This document shows positions 17,979-26,561 of a DNA stretch of 33,648 bases, piece by piece; the first letter of the stretch is position 1, and each line of letters opens with the position of its first letter. Under the pieces are notes generated by a model. That model made no database searches, was not told where the DNA came from, and saw only the letters and a program-made list of their open reading frames with translations. Both the position numbers and the translations under genes were made by a program. Source of the stretch: Actinomycetes bacterium (GTDB taxonomy: Bacteria > Actinomycetota > Acidimicrobiia > Acidimicrobiales > RAAP-2); the NCBI GenBank assembly GCA_021790675.1, contig JAJYGN010000060.1:1-33648 (forward strand), written 5' to 3'.

Positions 17979-20264
17979 TCAGTCCAGCGACGGTGGCGTC
18001 ACGACTGGCGCAGGCGACGCGAGCGGACCAGACGTGGCGCGCCGGCCGCGTCGGGCGAACACCCAGGTCGCGATGCTAAAGAGCAGGGCGAGCAGCGAGG
18101 CGATCAGGGCGAAGGTCTCGTGCGGCGGGCGGAAGAAGTAGCGAACCGTCGAGGTTCCCGCGGGGACCTGAATCGACTGATAGACGCCGTCGACGGTGCT
18201 GATCGGCACCTCAACGCCGTTGACGCTCGCGTGCCAGCCCTTCATCATGAGTTCAGTGCGCAGCAAGGTGGCGGGCCCGCTCGGGCACAGAACGCTCACG
18301 TGGTCGACTGAGACCACCGAGACGTTGCACGAGGCCAGGGACGCCGTGACGAAGGGGCGCGGGGCGGGCATCTCGTAGATCGTGGCGAGGTAGTCGTGGA
18401 AGACCTCTTTGACGCCCAGCTTCTGGAGAGCGGGCAGCAGCGGTACCTGCTGGGGGAAGAGCAGGTACTTCACCGACGCGCTCTCGAACGCGGCGAAGTG
18501 CGCGGCGAGGTCCTGCTCTTGGAGGATGACCCCGGTCATTCCCGCGTGGATCGTGAACTGGTTGGAGGGGGTGAGGCTCGGATACAGCGTGCTCGCCAGG
18601 TAGTCGGCGTAGGCGTGGGGGAAAGGCAGATCGACCTGACTGATCTCGTTGAGTCCGTACTGGCTGCCCCAGTTGGGATAGAGCACGGCGAAGTCGAGGA
18701 AGCGCTCCTGGCCCTGGTGGGCCTTGATGAAGGCGATCGGCGCCTCGTCGAGGGTGATCTGCTTGGGCGCTTCGGCGGTGGGAACCACGAAGTAGAGCAG
18801 CGACTCTCCCACGACGACCAGGGCGATGAGCCACGGGGTCACGCGAAAGCGGGTGAGGAACGCCAAGACGAGCACCAGGCCGAGCGCGACGAAGGGGATC
18901 GCGTGCAGGCCCATCAGGATGACCTGCTGCTTGCCGGTGATGGGCAGGCCGTTGTTGTATCGCGAACCGGCATACACCGAGAGCATCACGAGCGAGACGA
19001 CGACGAGGACCGCCGCGGGTAGGGCGCGCCGGGCCAGCTTGCTCGTGGCCAGGTCGGCGAGGCCGAAGGCCGCGAGCACGATGAGGGCGAGCTCGAGGCT
19101 GGGGAAGATGTAGCGCGCCACCGAGATCGTGGTCATCTGGGGCAACAGGTTCCAGACTCGGCGCACGCTCCAGAAGTTGTCGAGCAGCATCATGCCGAGC
19201 AGCACCCAGGCGCCCAGGTAGATGCGCAAAGGGCGCAGGCGAGATCCGAGCAGACCCACGAGAGCGAGGACTGCCACGCTCGCGGTGAAGTACCCGCCGA
19301 TGCCGCCCCACGCGTTGCCGACAGCCCTGTTCGAGAACAGTGTGGAGAAGATGTAGGGGTCCAGAAGCATCGCGTAGGCGGGCCCGGCGATGTGGCTGAT
19401 GCCGTCGACCGCGGCGACGTGACCGCCGACGTTGGCCTCTTTCAGATAGTCGACGAAGGGCACGAGGATCGGTAGCGCCAGCACCGTGCCCACCACGCCG
19501 CCGAGGGCGACGCGCGCGACCGCGACGAGGCGCCGTGACGACTCGAGGGAGAACAGTCGTACCACCGCCCAGCCGAGGGCGAGGAGTCCGTCGAGGTAGG
19601 CCGTCTCGGGGAAGCCCGCGTAGAGCGAGAGCGCGAGCGCCAGGGCCATGATGTACCAGCCGTTGGCGCGCCGCTCGCGCACGGCGTCGTAGATGATCTC
19701 TACGCCCAGGATCAGCATGGGTGCGAAGGCCACCGGATTGAGGGCGGAGTTGCCAATCCAGGCGTAGGTGCCATTGAGCGCGAAGAGTGCCCCGGCGCTA
19801 GCTCCGACCAGCGAGCGAAGGCCGAGGCGGCGCAGGAGGAAGTACGTCGAGACGCCCGCGATCATCTCGAGGGCCATGTGGAACCAGAGCAGTCCGGCGG
19901 GGAACGCGAAGAGCAGAGTGAGAGGAAAGAGTGCGGCGCTCTGCATCTCTCCGGCGAGCGGCGACCCGAGCCCCTCGAAGTAGTTCCACATCGGCAGATG
20001 GCCGTGGAGGATGTCGTAGGCGGCGAGGTGTCCCAGGGGCTGGGTGATGAATCCCACGTTGGGGTCGATCATGGGCCGCCCGCAGGTCACGTGGCAGAGC
20101 TGGTGTGAGATTCCCGCGGTCCAAGAGATTGGGTCGGAGTTGGTCAGTCCCGTCGCGTACATGATGTTGCCGGCGAAGACGGCCAGGATGATCGCGACCA
20201 CGGGCACGGTCCACGTTGGTAACTTTCGCAGAAAGGCCATCAAGCGGGCCCCGAGGGAAATCAC
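17979..20264 (-). CDS. YfhO-like polytopic membrane protein (GT-C-like)
   Basis: A 761-residue integral membrane protein with about 12-14 hydrophobic helices. The first helix (about 18-38) is followed by an extracytoplasmic loop containing two cysteines (HQLCHVTCG) and the segment LPMWNYFEGLGSPLAGEMQ, which is characteristic of YfhO-type proteins. After about residue 520 a soluble extracytoplasmic domain runs to a last helix near 725-745, followed by RRGRR and a Pro-rich tail. YfhO relatives help add sugars to surface polymers such as lipoteichoic acid. The substrate here is unknown. The start is GTG 20264, six nt after TAGCCT; ATG 20240 is an alternative. It lies 9 bp after the GT2 gene and probably works with it. 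Confidence 0.8.
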   Translation of the reverse strand: MISLGARLMAFLRKLPTWTVPVVAIILAVFAGNIMYATGLTNSDPISWTAGISHQLCHVTCGRPMIDPNVGFITQPLGHLAAYDILHGHLPMWNYFEGLGSPLAGEMQSAALFPLTLLFAFPAGLLWFHMALEMIAGVSTYFLLRRLGLRSLVGASAGALFALNGTYAWIGNSALNPVAFAPMLILGVEIIYDAVRERRANGWYIMALALALSLYAGFPETAYLDGLLALGWAVVRLFSLESSRRLVAVARVALGGVVGTVLALPILVPFVDYLKEANVGGHVAAVDGISHIAGPAYAMLLDPYIFSTLFSNRAVGNAWGGIGGYFTASVAVLALVGLLGSRLRPLRIYLGAWVLLGMMLLDNFWSVRRVWNLLPQMTTISVARYIFPSLELALIVLAAFGLADLATSKLARRALPAAVLVVVSLVMLSVYAGSRYNNGLPITGKQQVILMGLHAIPFVALGLVLVLAFLTRFRVTPWLIALVVVGESLLYFVVPTAEAPKQITLDEAPIAFIKAHQGQERFLDFAVLYPNWGSQYGLNEISQVDLPFPHAYADYLASTLYPSLTPSNQFTIHAGMTGVILQEQDLAAHFAAFESASVKYLLFPQQVPLLPALQKLGVKEVFHDYLATIYEMPAPRPFVTASLASCNVSVVSVDHVSVLCPSGPATLLRTELMMKGWHASVNGVEVPISTVDGVYQSIQVPAGTSTVRYFFRPPHETFALIASLLALLFSIATWVFARRGRRATSGPLASPAPVVTPPSLD

Positions 20265-20270
20265 TCACTC

Positions 20271-20276
20271 AGGCTA
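20271..20276 (-). promoter_or_regulatory. Candidate -10 (TAGCCT) before the YfhO-like gene
   Basis: TAGCCT on the minus strand begins with the TAG stop of the upstream GT2 gene and stands 6 nt before GTG 20264. It may allow separate leaderless transcription, but overlap with a stop codon makes chance more likely. Confidence 0.3.
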
Positions 20277-22058
20277 CAAGAGCGGCTCACGGCTCCCGGG
20301 ACCCTGATCGATCTCGCGATGGCGGTAGTACATCGTCTCGCCGAGCAGGAGGAGCGATTCGGGAAAGAAGGGGTCGCGGAACGTCCCAAAGATGTCCCAA
20401 CGCCGGATGAAGCGGTTGCGGTCGTCGAGCGGATCGAGGGTGCCGCGAGAGCTCGACACGTGGTGATAGAGGCGCACGTCGGGCGTGTAGACGACGTAGC
20501 GGTGCTCGTCCTGGGAACGAAGGCAGATGTCGACGTCGTTCATGACGACCTTTAGCTGTTCGTCCATTCCGCCCAGCTCGTTCCAGGTGGCGCGGCGCAC
20601 CATTTGAACCGCTCCGGTGACCGCGGACACGTCGCGGGTCGCCGCGCAGAACTGGTCGTCGTGGGGATAGTTCGAGTCCGTTCGCAGGTGCTGGGGGTAG
20701 GGGGCGATGACGATGGACTCGTGCTCGCGCGTCCCATCGCGATCGAGCAGGCACGCCCCGACGAAGCTCACGTCCTCGAGCGCGGCCAGTCCCACCATTC
20801 GCTCGAGCCAGTCGGGCGTGATCACGATCGTGTCGTTGTTCAAGGTGACAACGAAATCGGCCTGCGAGTGGGCGACGCCGCGGTTCACGATGGCGGCGTA
20901 GTTGAACGGTCCCGGGCAGGGCACCACTCGGTAGCTCGTGGCGGCGAAGAACTCCAGAGTCTCGGGCAGGGCGGAGTCGTTGTCGAGGATGATCACGTCG
21001 AAGTTGGGATAGGTCGTGATCGACTCGATCGCTTCGAGGCATTGGCGAACGAGGTCGACGCGGTCGCGAGTGGGGATGATGATGTCAATGCTCGGCGGAG
21101 GTTGGGGTACCGGGGGGCGCCAGTCGACGACGCCGGGAGTGGAACGCGCGGTGGCGTCGTCGCCCCATCCGCGCCGCCCGAGGGCGGCGCGAACGACGCG
21201 CACCGTGTCGACGTTGAGGTGCTCGGCGCGAAAGCTTGATGCCGGTCGGCCCGCCGGCAGCACCTGGGCGACATGATGGAAGCGCGCGCCGGTTTCGTGC
21301 AGTCGCAAGTAGGCGTCGTGCTCAAAGGCCCAGCCGGCGCTGGCGTCGAAGCCCTCGAGTCGCACGATGGCCTCGCGGCGGATCAGGGCGGGGCGACCCA
21401 CGACGTTGTAGCTGAGCAGGCTGTGCGCACCGACCGCGGAACACTTGAGGATGGGCGCTTCGGGGCGAGTGCCGATCTCGTCGGCGAAGACGACGTCGTC
21501 GCCCGCTTGCGCGCGTGTCAAGAGGACCTTGATCGCCGCGCGTCGTTCGACCGGTGTCGTTGACGCGTCAATGATCGCCAGCCACGTCGTGTTCGTCGAG
21601 TGGATCTGGTCGTTGATCGACGTCACGTCCGGTGAGGCAGTGGTTTCGTCCACCGTCAGGATGGTCACGTCCTCGGTGCCATGGTCGTCGGCCAAGTTGA
21701 CCCCGAGCGCGATCAGCGCCTGGGGGTGATAGTTGATGGGAAACGCGTGGCTCTGGTCGATGTCGGCGACGCTCGTGGCGGACTCGGGCAGGACAACCTT
21801 CTCCAGGCGCAAGATTGCGCGAGCCAGTTTCAAGATTGGACGACCGACGACGCGCGCCGCGCGATAGCGAAAGGTGTTCACCCCGAGCATGCGTCCGAGC
21901 GTGCGCCGCCACCAGATGCCCTGAGCCATGTGAATGCTGGCGTGGAATGCCTCCCACCGGCGTCGCAGTTCGCGGTCGGTCAACTGGTGGTCATCGACGG
22001 GATCGAACTGGCGGAGGCGTGGCACGGGGCTGGTCTTTCGGTGTCGCGTCCCGGCCAC
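20274..22058 (-). CDS. GT2 glycosyltransferase with an additional N-terminal domain
   Basis: A 594-residue protein. The C-terminal half (about 323-545) is a clear GT-A family 2 domain. IDIIIPTRDRVDLVRQCLE opens it, LDNDS follows at about 358, the metal motif is LNNDT (406-410), the acceptor-side motif is NDVDICLR (507-514), and HHVSSSRG (532-539) follows. The N-terminal half carries a basic helical segment (about 25-90) and a region at about 130-280 resembling a second, degenerate GT-A domain (AIIDASTTPV, VVFADEIG, GWAFEHDAYLRL). It lacks an obvious membrane helix. The start is GTG 22058, the only start after an in-frame stop; GAGGAG lies about 14 nt upstream. The sugar is unknown. Confidence 0.88.
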   Translation of the reverse strand: MAGTRHRKTSPVPRLRQFDPVDDHQLTDRELRRRWEAFHASIHMAQGIWWRRTLGRMLGVNTFRYRAARVVGRPILKLARAILRLEKVVLPESATSVADIDQSHAFPINYHPQALIALGVNLADDHGTEDVTILTVDETTASPDVTSINDQIHSTNTTWLAIIDASTTPVERRAAIKVLLTRAQAGDDVVFADEIGTRPEAPILKCSAVGAHSLLSYNVVGRPALIRREAIVRLEGFDASAGWAFEHDAYLRLHETGARFHHVAQVLPAGRPASSFRAEHLNVDTVRVVRAALGRRGWGDDATARSTPGVVDWRPPVPQPPPSIDIIIPTRDRVDLVRQCLEAIESITTYPNFDVIILDNDSALPETLEFFAATSYRVVPCPGPFNYAAIVNRGVAHSQADFVVTLNNDTIVITPDWLERMVGLAALEDVSFVGACLLDRDGTREHESIVIAPYPQHLRTDSNYPHDDQFCAATRDVSAVTGAVQMVRRATWNELGGMDEQLKVVMNDVDICLRSQDEHRYVVYTPDVRLYHHVSSSRGTLDPLDDRNRFIRRWDIFGTFRDPFFPESLLLLGETMYYRHREIDQGPGSREPLL

Positions 22059-22148
22059 GACCGGGCGCGGAACTCCTCAACTGTAGTGAGGTCGCACTGC
22101 CCGCGGCGTCGGGAGATCAGTGTGGCCCAGTTGGTGTCGGCGCTGGGA

Positions 22149-22154
22149 TACAGT
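22149..22154 (+). promoter_or_regulatory. Candidate -10 (TACAGT) for the APC permease
   Basis: TACAGT lies 39 nt before ATG 22194. Transcription would begin near 22161, inside the adjacent palindrome. No good -35 is seen at normal spacing. Confidence 0.4.
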
Positions 22155-22158
22155 GACA

Positions 22159-22173
22159 CATTTGTGCCAAATG
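22159..22173. promoter_or_regulatory. Palindrome CATTTG-TGC-CAAATG, candidate operator of the permease
   Basis: A perfect 6-bp inverted repeat with a 3-bp centre directly downstream of TACAGT and about 20 bp before the permease start. Its position over the likely transcription start suggests repression. The binding protein is unknown. Confidence 0.42.
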
Positions 22174-22193
22174 GGTGAGATCAAGGAGAGTCG

Positions 22194-23648
22194 ATGACCG
22201 ACGTCCTCAAAGCGAAGCGTGACGAACACGGACACTCCCTGCGAGGTGGAGCCTTAGGGCTCTTCGACTCGGTGGTGATGGCGGTCGCGGGCGTCGCACC
22301 GGGCTATTCGATCGCGGCCTCGACCGCCGTGCTCTACGGCGCGGTGGCTCTCGGCGGTGCGGCGTCGTTGCTCTACTGCGGCGTGGCGATGTTCGGCATC
22401 GTCTTCGCGTTCAACTACCTGGGCCGCGTCGAGGCCAACGCCGGCGCGAGCTACTCGTGGGTGCGTCGCGCGCTGCATCCGGCGCTGGGGTACCTGAGCG
22501 GCTGGGCGTTGGTCGTCTCGGCCTTGATCTTCATGGTCGCGGCCACGGTGCCCGTGGGGGGAAACCTGCTCGGGCTCTTCTCCACCTCGGCGGCCAATAA
22601 CGTCGGCGATGTCACCATCATCGGCACGATCTTTTTCCTCTTGATGGTGGGCGCCGTCGCGGCTGGCGTGAACATCACGGTCAAAGTCCAGATCCTGATG
22701 TCCACGCTAGAGATCGCGATCCTCCTCCTCTTCGTCGTGCTCGCCCTTGTGAATGGCCATCACGTGACGGCGTTCTCGTGGCACTGGTTCTCCCCGTCGA
22801 TCTTTCACGGCTCGACCGGGTTCTTCGGAGGTGCGCTGGTCGCCGCCTTCTACTACTGGGGCTGGGACGTCACGGCCAATCTCAATGAGGAGACCAAGGG
22901 GGCCAAGAAGACCCCGGGGTTGGGCGGCATCATCGGGATCATCTTCGTCTTCGTGCTCTTCGAGGTCTTCACCATTGCCACGAATCTGGTTCTCACGGCG
23001 AGTCAGATCTCGAATAATTCCGCTGATGTACTCGCGGTGCTGGGCCAGGCGGTCTGGCACGGAACCGGCGGCAAGATCATCGTTGTCGCCGTCGTTTTGT
23101 CGACGATCGCGACGCTCGAGACGACGCTGATTCAGGTGACGCGCACGCTGTTTTCAATGGGTCGCGACAACACGCTGCCGCGCGCACTGGGCACCGTGCA
23201 TTCACACCGCAAGACGCCCATGGTGGCGACCGGGGTCGTGACCATCTTGTCCTTGGGATTGTTCGTCGGGAGCCAGTACGTGGGTTCGATCAGCTCGATC
23301 CTGACCGACGCGATCAGCGCGATCGGCCTTCAGATCGCGATCTACTACTCACTGGCCGGTCTGGCCGTCGTCATGCTCTATCGGCGCCAGCTCTTCAAGT
23401 CCGCGTCGAACTTCGTCTTCATGGGACTCTGGCCGCTGCTCGGGGCGATCTTCATGGTCCTCATGTTCATCAAGACGATCCCGACGCTGAATGCGACCAC
23501 CCTCTGGGTGGGACTGGGCGCCATGGCGCTCGGACTCATCCCGATGACGTACTACTGGGCCACGGGCAACCCCTACTTCACGGTCCCGACCAAGGAGGAC
23601 CGTCACGCCGTCATCGAGGAGATGGAAGAGCTCGAGATGAACCTCTAG
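22194..23648 (+). CDS. APC-family amino-acid/polyamine permease
   Basis: A 484-residue secondary transporter with about 12 membrane helices. The N-terminal region LRGGALGLFDSVVMAVAGVAPG (about 16-37) holds the unwound helix 1 typical of the APC superfamily. EANAGASYSWVRRALHPALGYLSGW (about 80-104) is the conserved helix 3 region, and YYWGWDVTANLNEETK resembles the helix 6 motif. ATG 22194 has a good SD (AAGGAG, spacing about 6). The substrate cannot be told from sequence; amino acids or amines are likely. It is divergent from the GT2 gene across a 135-bp region with a palindromic candidate operator. Confidence 0.9.
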   Translation: MTDVLKAKRDEHGHSLRGGALGLFDSVVMAVAGVAPGYSIAASTAVLYGAVALGGAASLLYCGVAMFGIVFAFNYLGRVEANAGASYSWVRRALHPALGYLSGWALVVSALIFMVAATVPVGGNLLGLFSTSAANNVGDVTIIGTIFFLLMVGAVAAGVNITVKVQILMSTLEIAILLLFVVLALVNGHHVTAFSWHWFSPSIFHGSTGFFGGALVAAFYYWGWDVTANLNEETKGAKKTPGLGGIIGIIFVFVLFEVFTIATNLVLTASQISNNSADVLAVLGQAVWHGTGGKIIVVAVVLSTIATLETTLIQVTRTLFSMGRDNTLPRALGTVHSHRKTPMVATGVVTILSLGLFVGSQYVGSISSILTDAISAIGLQIAIYYSLAGLAVVMLYRRQLFKSASNFVFMGLWPLLGAIFMVLMFIKTIPTLNATTLWVGLGAMALGLIPMTYYWATGNPYFTVPTKEDRHAVIEEMEELEMNL

Positions 23649-23655
23649 CTCGACC

Positions 23656-24129
23656 CTAGAGCGCCTTTCGCATCTGCATCGTCTTGACCTCGTAGCCGGA
23701 AGTCTCGTAGAGGGAGCGGGCGACGGTATTGGCGCCAAAGACGTTGAGGCCCAGGTACGTGGCGCCCGCCCGGCGCGCCTCGTCCTCGGCGGCTTCGAGC
23801 AGGAGCCGTCCGTAGCCGCGTCCGCGCAGGTCCGCTGACACCTCGATGTCGTAGATCCACGCCTCGCCTGTGCTCGAGATGCGCGGCTCAAGGTTGAGCC
23901 AAACATATCCCACGCGAACGTTGCCGTCGAAGGCGTTGAGTATGGACATTCCGGGGGTGTCGCCCCCCTGGGGCAGGATCCGCGCGGTCTCGGCGCGACC
24001 GAGCTCCGCCGCGGACTCTTCGGGCCAGTTGCCCGCCGCAACCTGCTCGGCCGCGAACTCGCGCGCCGTGCGCGCGATTAGTTCCTCGACCTCGTGAGTG
24101 GTCATGGGACTCAGCGTCAAACTGGTCAT
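23656..24129 (-). CDS. GNAT-family N-acetyltransferase
   Basis: A 157-residue GNAT protein that transfers an acetyl group from acetyl-CoA to an amine. The acetyl-CoA site is visible in IYDIEVSADLRGRGYGRLLL (core RGRGYG), followed by AEDEARRAGATYLGLNVFGAN and a C-terminal LYETSGYE segment. I chose ATG 24129 over ATG 24141. A TATGGT element stands 7 nt upstream of 24129 and contains the earlier ATG, and MTSLTLSPMT matches the usual start of this subfamily. The acceptor is unknown. It is convergent with the permease (7-bp gap) and divergent from the phosphate transporter. Confidence 0.88.
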   Translation of the reverse strand: MTSLTLSPMTTHEVEELIARTAREFAAEQVAAGNWPEESAAELGRAETARILPQGGDTPGMSILNAFDGNVRVGYVWLNLEPRISSTGEAWIYDIEVSADLRGRGYGRLLLEAAEDEARRAGATYLGLNVFGANTVARSLYETSGYEVKTMQMRKAL

Positions 24130-24136
24130 CCATTCG

Positions 24137-24142
24137 ACCATA
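24137..24142 (-). promoter_or_regulatory. Candidate -10 (TATGGT) of a leaderless acetyltransferase promoter
   Basis: TATGGT on the minus strand is 7 nt from ATG 24129. No SD is present. It helps decide the start codon, because the upstream ATG overlaps this element. Confidence 0.4.
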
Positions 24143-24203
24143 TCCCGAGGTGATCGTCGGGGCGAAAAGCGCTTCGAGGCGGTGTCTCAAGATTTCGCGT
24201 CCC

Positions 24204-24225
24204 GTTCACCTGTTGTTCACCCATT
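24204..24225 (+). promoter_or_regulatory. PHO-box-like direct repeat (two 11-bp GTTCACC units)
   Basis: Two contiguous 11-bp units, GTTCACCTGTT and GTTCACCCATT, stand about 60-80 bp before the phosphate transporter and just before an AT-rich TTTAATAGGAAT segment that could serve as the -10. The GTTCACC unit with 11-bp periodicity is the known PhoP-type PHO box of Streptomyces and relatives. It predicts induction under phosphate limitation. Confidence 0.7.
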
Positions 24226-24286
24226 TAATAGGAATCCGTCACGTGGCAATGGAACACTCGAAGACGGCGGATCCGGAGGAGTGAGT

Positions 24287-25756
24287 GTGACCAGTAGCGA
24301 CCTAGACCGATTCGTTGCCGAGGGCGAGATTCCCCAGACCGGGCTCGCGGCATCGGGACAGACCGTGAGCGATCTGCTCGACGAGGCGCCGCGCAGCCGC
24401 TTCCATCGCCGGGCCGTCGTCATCTCGGGAATGGGATTCTTCACCGACGCCTACGACCTCTTCGTCATCGGCACCGTCGCGGCCATCCTCAAGGCGCAGT
24501 GGAACCTGTCGACGACCCAGACCAGTTGGGTCACCGGAGGAGCGATCCTCGGGGCCTTTATCGGAGCCTTCGTGTTCGGACGACTGGCCGACGTCTTCGG
24601 CCGCAAGACCGTCTACACCGCGGTGGCCGCGATCATGATCGTCGGCGCGCTGGCGTCGGCGGTGGCGCCGAGCTTCTTGACCCTCGTGATCGCGCGACTC
24701 TTCCTCGGACTTGGCATCGGCGGCGACTATCCGGTATCGGCCGTCCTCATGAGCGAGTACGCGAACCGCGCCGACCGCGGACGACTGGTGGGCCTGGTCT
24801 TTTCCATGCAGGCCCTCGGACTCATCGTCGGACCCCTCGTCGGATTGACCCTCCTCGCGTCGGGCACCTCGGACAACTTGACCTGGCGTCTCATGCTCGG
24901 CCTCGGCGCGGTGCCCGCGGCGGCCGTGATCTACCTGCGCGCCAAGATGCCCGAATCGCCGCGCTTCAAGGCGACGGTGAAGGGTCAGCACGAGCAGGCG
25001 GCCAAGGAGCTGCACAACTTCGCGGCCGGCGCCATCACTTCGGCCGAGGCGTCGGGCACCGCGCGCCAGCGCCTCAGCCTTCGTCAGTTCGTGACCAATC
25101 CGCGCATGCTCTCGCTCATGGTGGGCACGGCGGGCGCATGGTTCCTCTTCGACTACGCCTACTACGGCAACACCATCTCGCTGCCGAGCATCCTGCTCGA
25201 AGTCTCGCCCAACGCGACGTTGATAGAGAAGCTTCTCCTCACCCTGGCGATCTTCGTGGTGTTCGCGGTGCCGGGATATCTGCTCGCGGTCTGGCGGATT
25301 GACCGCATCGGCCATCGCAAGCTCCAGCTCATCGGCTTCGCCGTGATGGCGGCCTGCTTCGCCCTGCTCGGCGCCGTACCGGTTCTCACGACGGCGGTCG
25401 TGCCGTTTGTCGCGATCTTCGGTTTCAGCTACCTCTTCACCGAGTTCGGCCCCAACACCACGACCTTCGTGCTGCCCTCGGAGGTGTTTCCGGTGGAGAT
25501 GCGCACGACCGGCCACGGCATCGCCGCCGGCATCGGCAAGTTCGGCGCCTTCGTCGGCGTGTTCCTGGTGCCCCAGCTCCAGGCCCACGTAGGGCTGCGC
25601 GGGATGCTGATCGTCTCGGCGATTTCGGCGGTGCTGGGTCTGTTGGTTACTCTGATCCTGCCCGAGCCCGCCTCGCGATCTCTCGAGGAGGTCTCGGGCG
25701 AGCGCCACCCGAACTTCACCGCCCCTAAGAAGTTTGTGGCCCCCGTGACGTCCTAG
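24287..25756 (+). CDS. MFS phosphate:H+ symporter-like transporter (PHS family)
   Basis: A 489-residue major facilitator protein with 12 predicted helices. VISGMGFFTDAYDLFVIG at the first helix is the hallmark of the Pho84-like phosphate:H+ symporter group. GRLADVFGRKTVY is the MFS loop 2-3 motif and LGLGIGGDYPVSAVLMSEYA the helix 4-5 region of that family. Import of inorganic phosphate is the most likely function, supported by the upstream PHO-box-like repeat; organic-acid transport by a related MFS is the alternative. The start is GTG 24287 with GGAGGA 6 nt upstream; GTG 24281 is too close to the SD. The open frame upstream of this is intergenic. Confidence 0.88.
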   Translation: MTSSDLDRFVAEGEIPQTGLAASGQTVSDLLDEAPRSRFHRRAVVISGMGFFTDAYDLFVIGTVAAILKAQWNLSTTQTSWVTGGAILGAFIGAFVFGRLADVFGRKTVYTAVAAIMIVGALASAVAPSFLTLVIARLFLGLGIGGDYPVSAVLMSEYANRADRGRLVGLVFSMQALGLIVGPLVGLTLLASGTSDNLTWRLMLGLGAVPAAAVIYLRAKMPESPRFKATVKGQHEQAAKELHNFAAGAITSAEASGTARQRLSLRQFVTNPRMLSLMVGTAGAWFLFDYAYYGNTISLPSILLEVSPNATLIEKLLLTLAIFVVFAVPGYLLAVWRIDRIGHRKLQLIGFAVMAACFALLGAVPVLTTAVVPFVAIFGFSYLFTEFGPNTTTFVLPSEVFPVEMRTTGHGIAAGIGKFGAFVGVFLVPQLQAHVGLRGMLIVSAISAVLGLLVTLILPEPASRSLEEVSGERHPNFTAPKKFVAPVTS

Positions 25757-25776
25757 ACACAGGCCCCCTCGGCCAG

Positions 25777-25782
25777 TAGGGT
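25777..25782 (+). promoter_or_regulatory. Candidate -10 (TAGGGT) for the dienelactone hydrolase operon
   Basis: TAGGGT lies 30 nt before ATG 25813 in the 56-bp gap after the transporter. It would leave a leader of about 24 nt with the AAAGGAG ribosome site. Confidence 0.35.
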
Positions 25783-25812
25783 CGCATCGATTCGAACTGG
25801 TAAAGGAGACCC

Positions 25813-26553
25813 ATGACGAGTGACCTGCACGCGTACACGACCGAAATCTCGGGATTCGCCGGCGACCCGATCGAGGTCTACACCGCGATTCCCGACGGCG
25901 CAACCTTCGGCTCCGTCGCGGTGATCCACCACATGCCGGGCTTCGACGAGCAGACCAAGGAGATCGTGCGCAAGTTCGCCGCCCACGGCTACGGCGCCGC
26001 GATGGCCAATCTCTACAGCCGCGAGGCGCCGGGTGCGAGTCCCGACGATGCGGCTGCGGCGGCGCGCGCCCGCGGCGGCGTGCCCGACGAGCGTCTGGTC
26101 GGTGACGTCGCGGCGGTGGCGGGCTTCCTGCGCTCCCAGGGTGGCTCCAACGGCAAGGTCGGCGTCATCGGCTACTGCTCCGGCGGGCGCCAGAGCGTGC
26201 TCGCGGCATGTTCGCTCGACTTGGACGCCGCGGTGGACTGCTACGGCGCCTTCGTGGTGGTGGATCCGCCCTCGGACCACCCTTTGTCGACGGTCTCGGC
26301 GCTGACTCCGATCCTCGGGAACCTGTCGTGCCCGTTGCTCGGACTCTTCGGCGCTGATGACCAGTATCCGTCGGTCGAGCAAACCGAGACACTGCGGGCG
26401 CTCCTCACCGAGCACGCCAAGGAGTTCGAGTTCCACACCTTCGAGGGCGCGGGACACGCCTTCTTCGCGGTCGAGCGCCCCTCCTACCGGCCCGAGGTCG
26501 CCGTGGCGGGCTGGAACCTCATCTGGGACTTCTTCGGCCGCCACCTCAGCTAG
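25813..26553 (+). CDS. Dienelactone hydrolase family protein
   Basis: An alpha/beta-hydrolase of 246 residues with the Cys-Asp-His triad of the dienelactone hydrolase family. Cys122 is in GYCSGG, the Asp is in GADDQYP (182 or 183), and His215 is in GAGHAFF. The VIHHMPGFDEQTKEI segment (38-52) corresponds to the oxyanion-side loop. Family members hydrolyse dienelactones or other small esters and lactones; the true substrate is unknown. ATG 25813 has SD AAAGGAG. The DUF6295 gene follows after 8 bp with its own SD, so they form a two-gene operon. Confidence 0.9.
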   Translation: MTSDLHAYTTEISGFAGDPIEVYTAIPDGATFGSVAVIHHMPGFDEQTKEIVRKFAAHGYGAAMANLYSREAPGASPDDAAAAARARGGVPDERLVGDVAAVAGFLRSQGGSNGKVGVIGYCSGGRQSVLAACSLDLDAAVDCYGAFVVVDPPSDHPLSTVSALTPILGNLSCPLLGLFGADDQYPSVEQTETLRALLTEHAKEFEFHTFEGAGHAFFAVERPSYRPEVAVAGWNLIWDFFGRHLS

Positions 26554-26561
26554 GAGACGCC

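Noticed and set aside
24302..25903. 533-residue open frame antisense to the phosphate transporter
   Set aside because: It is rich in Arg, Glu and His and has no domain; the transporter on the other strand is clear.
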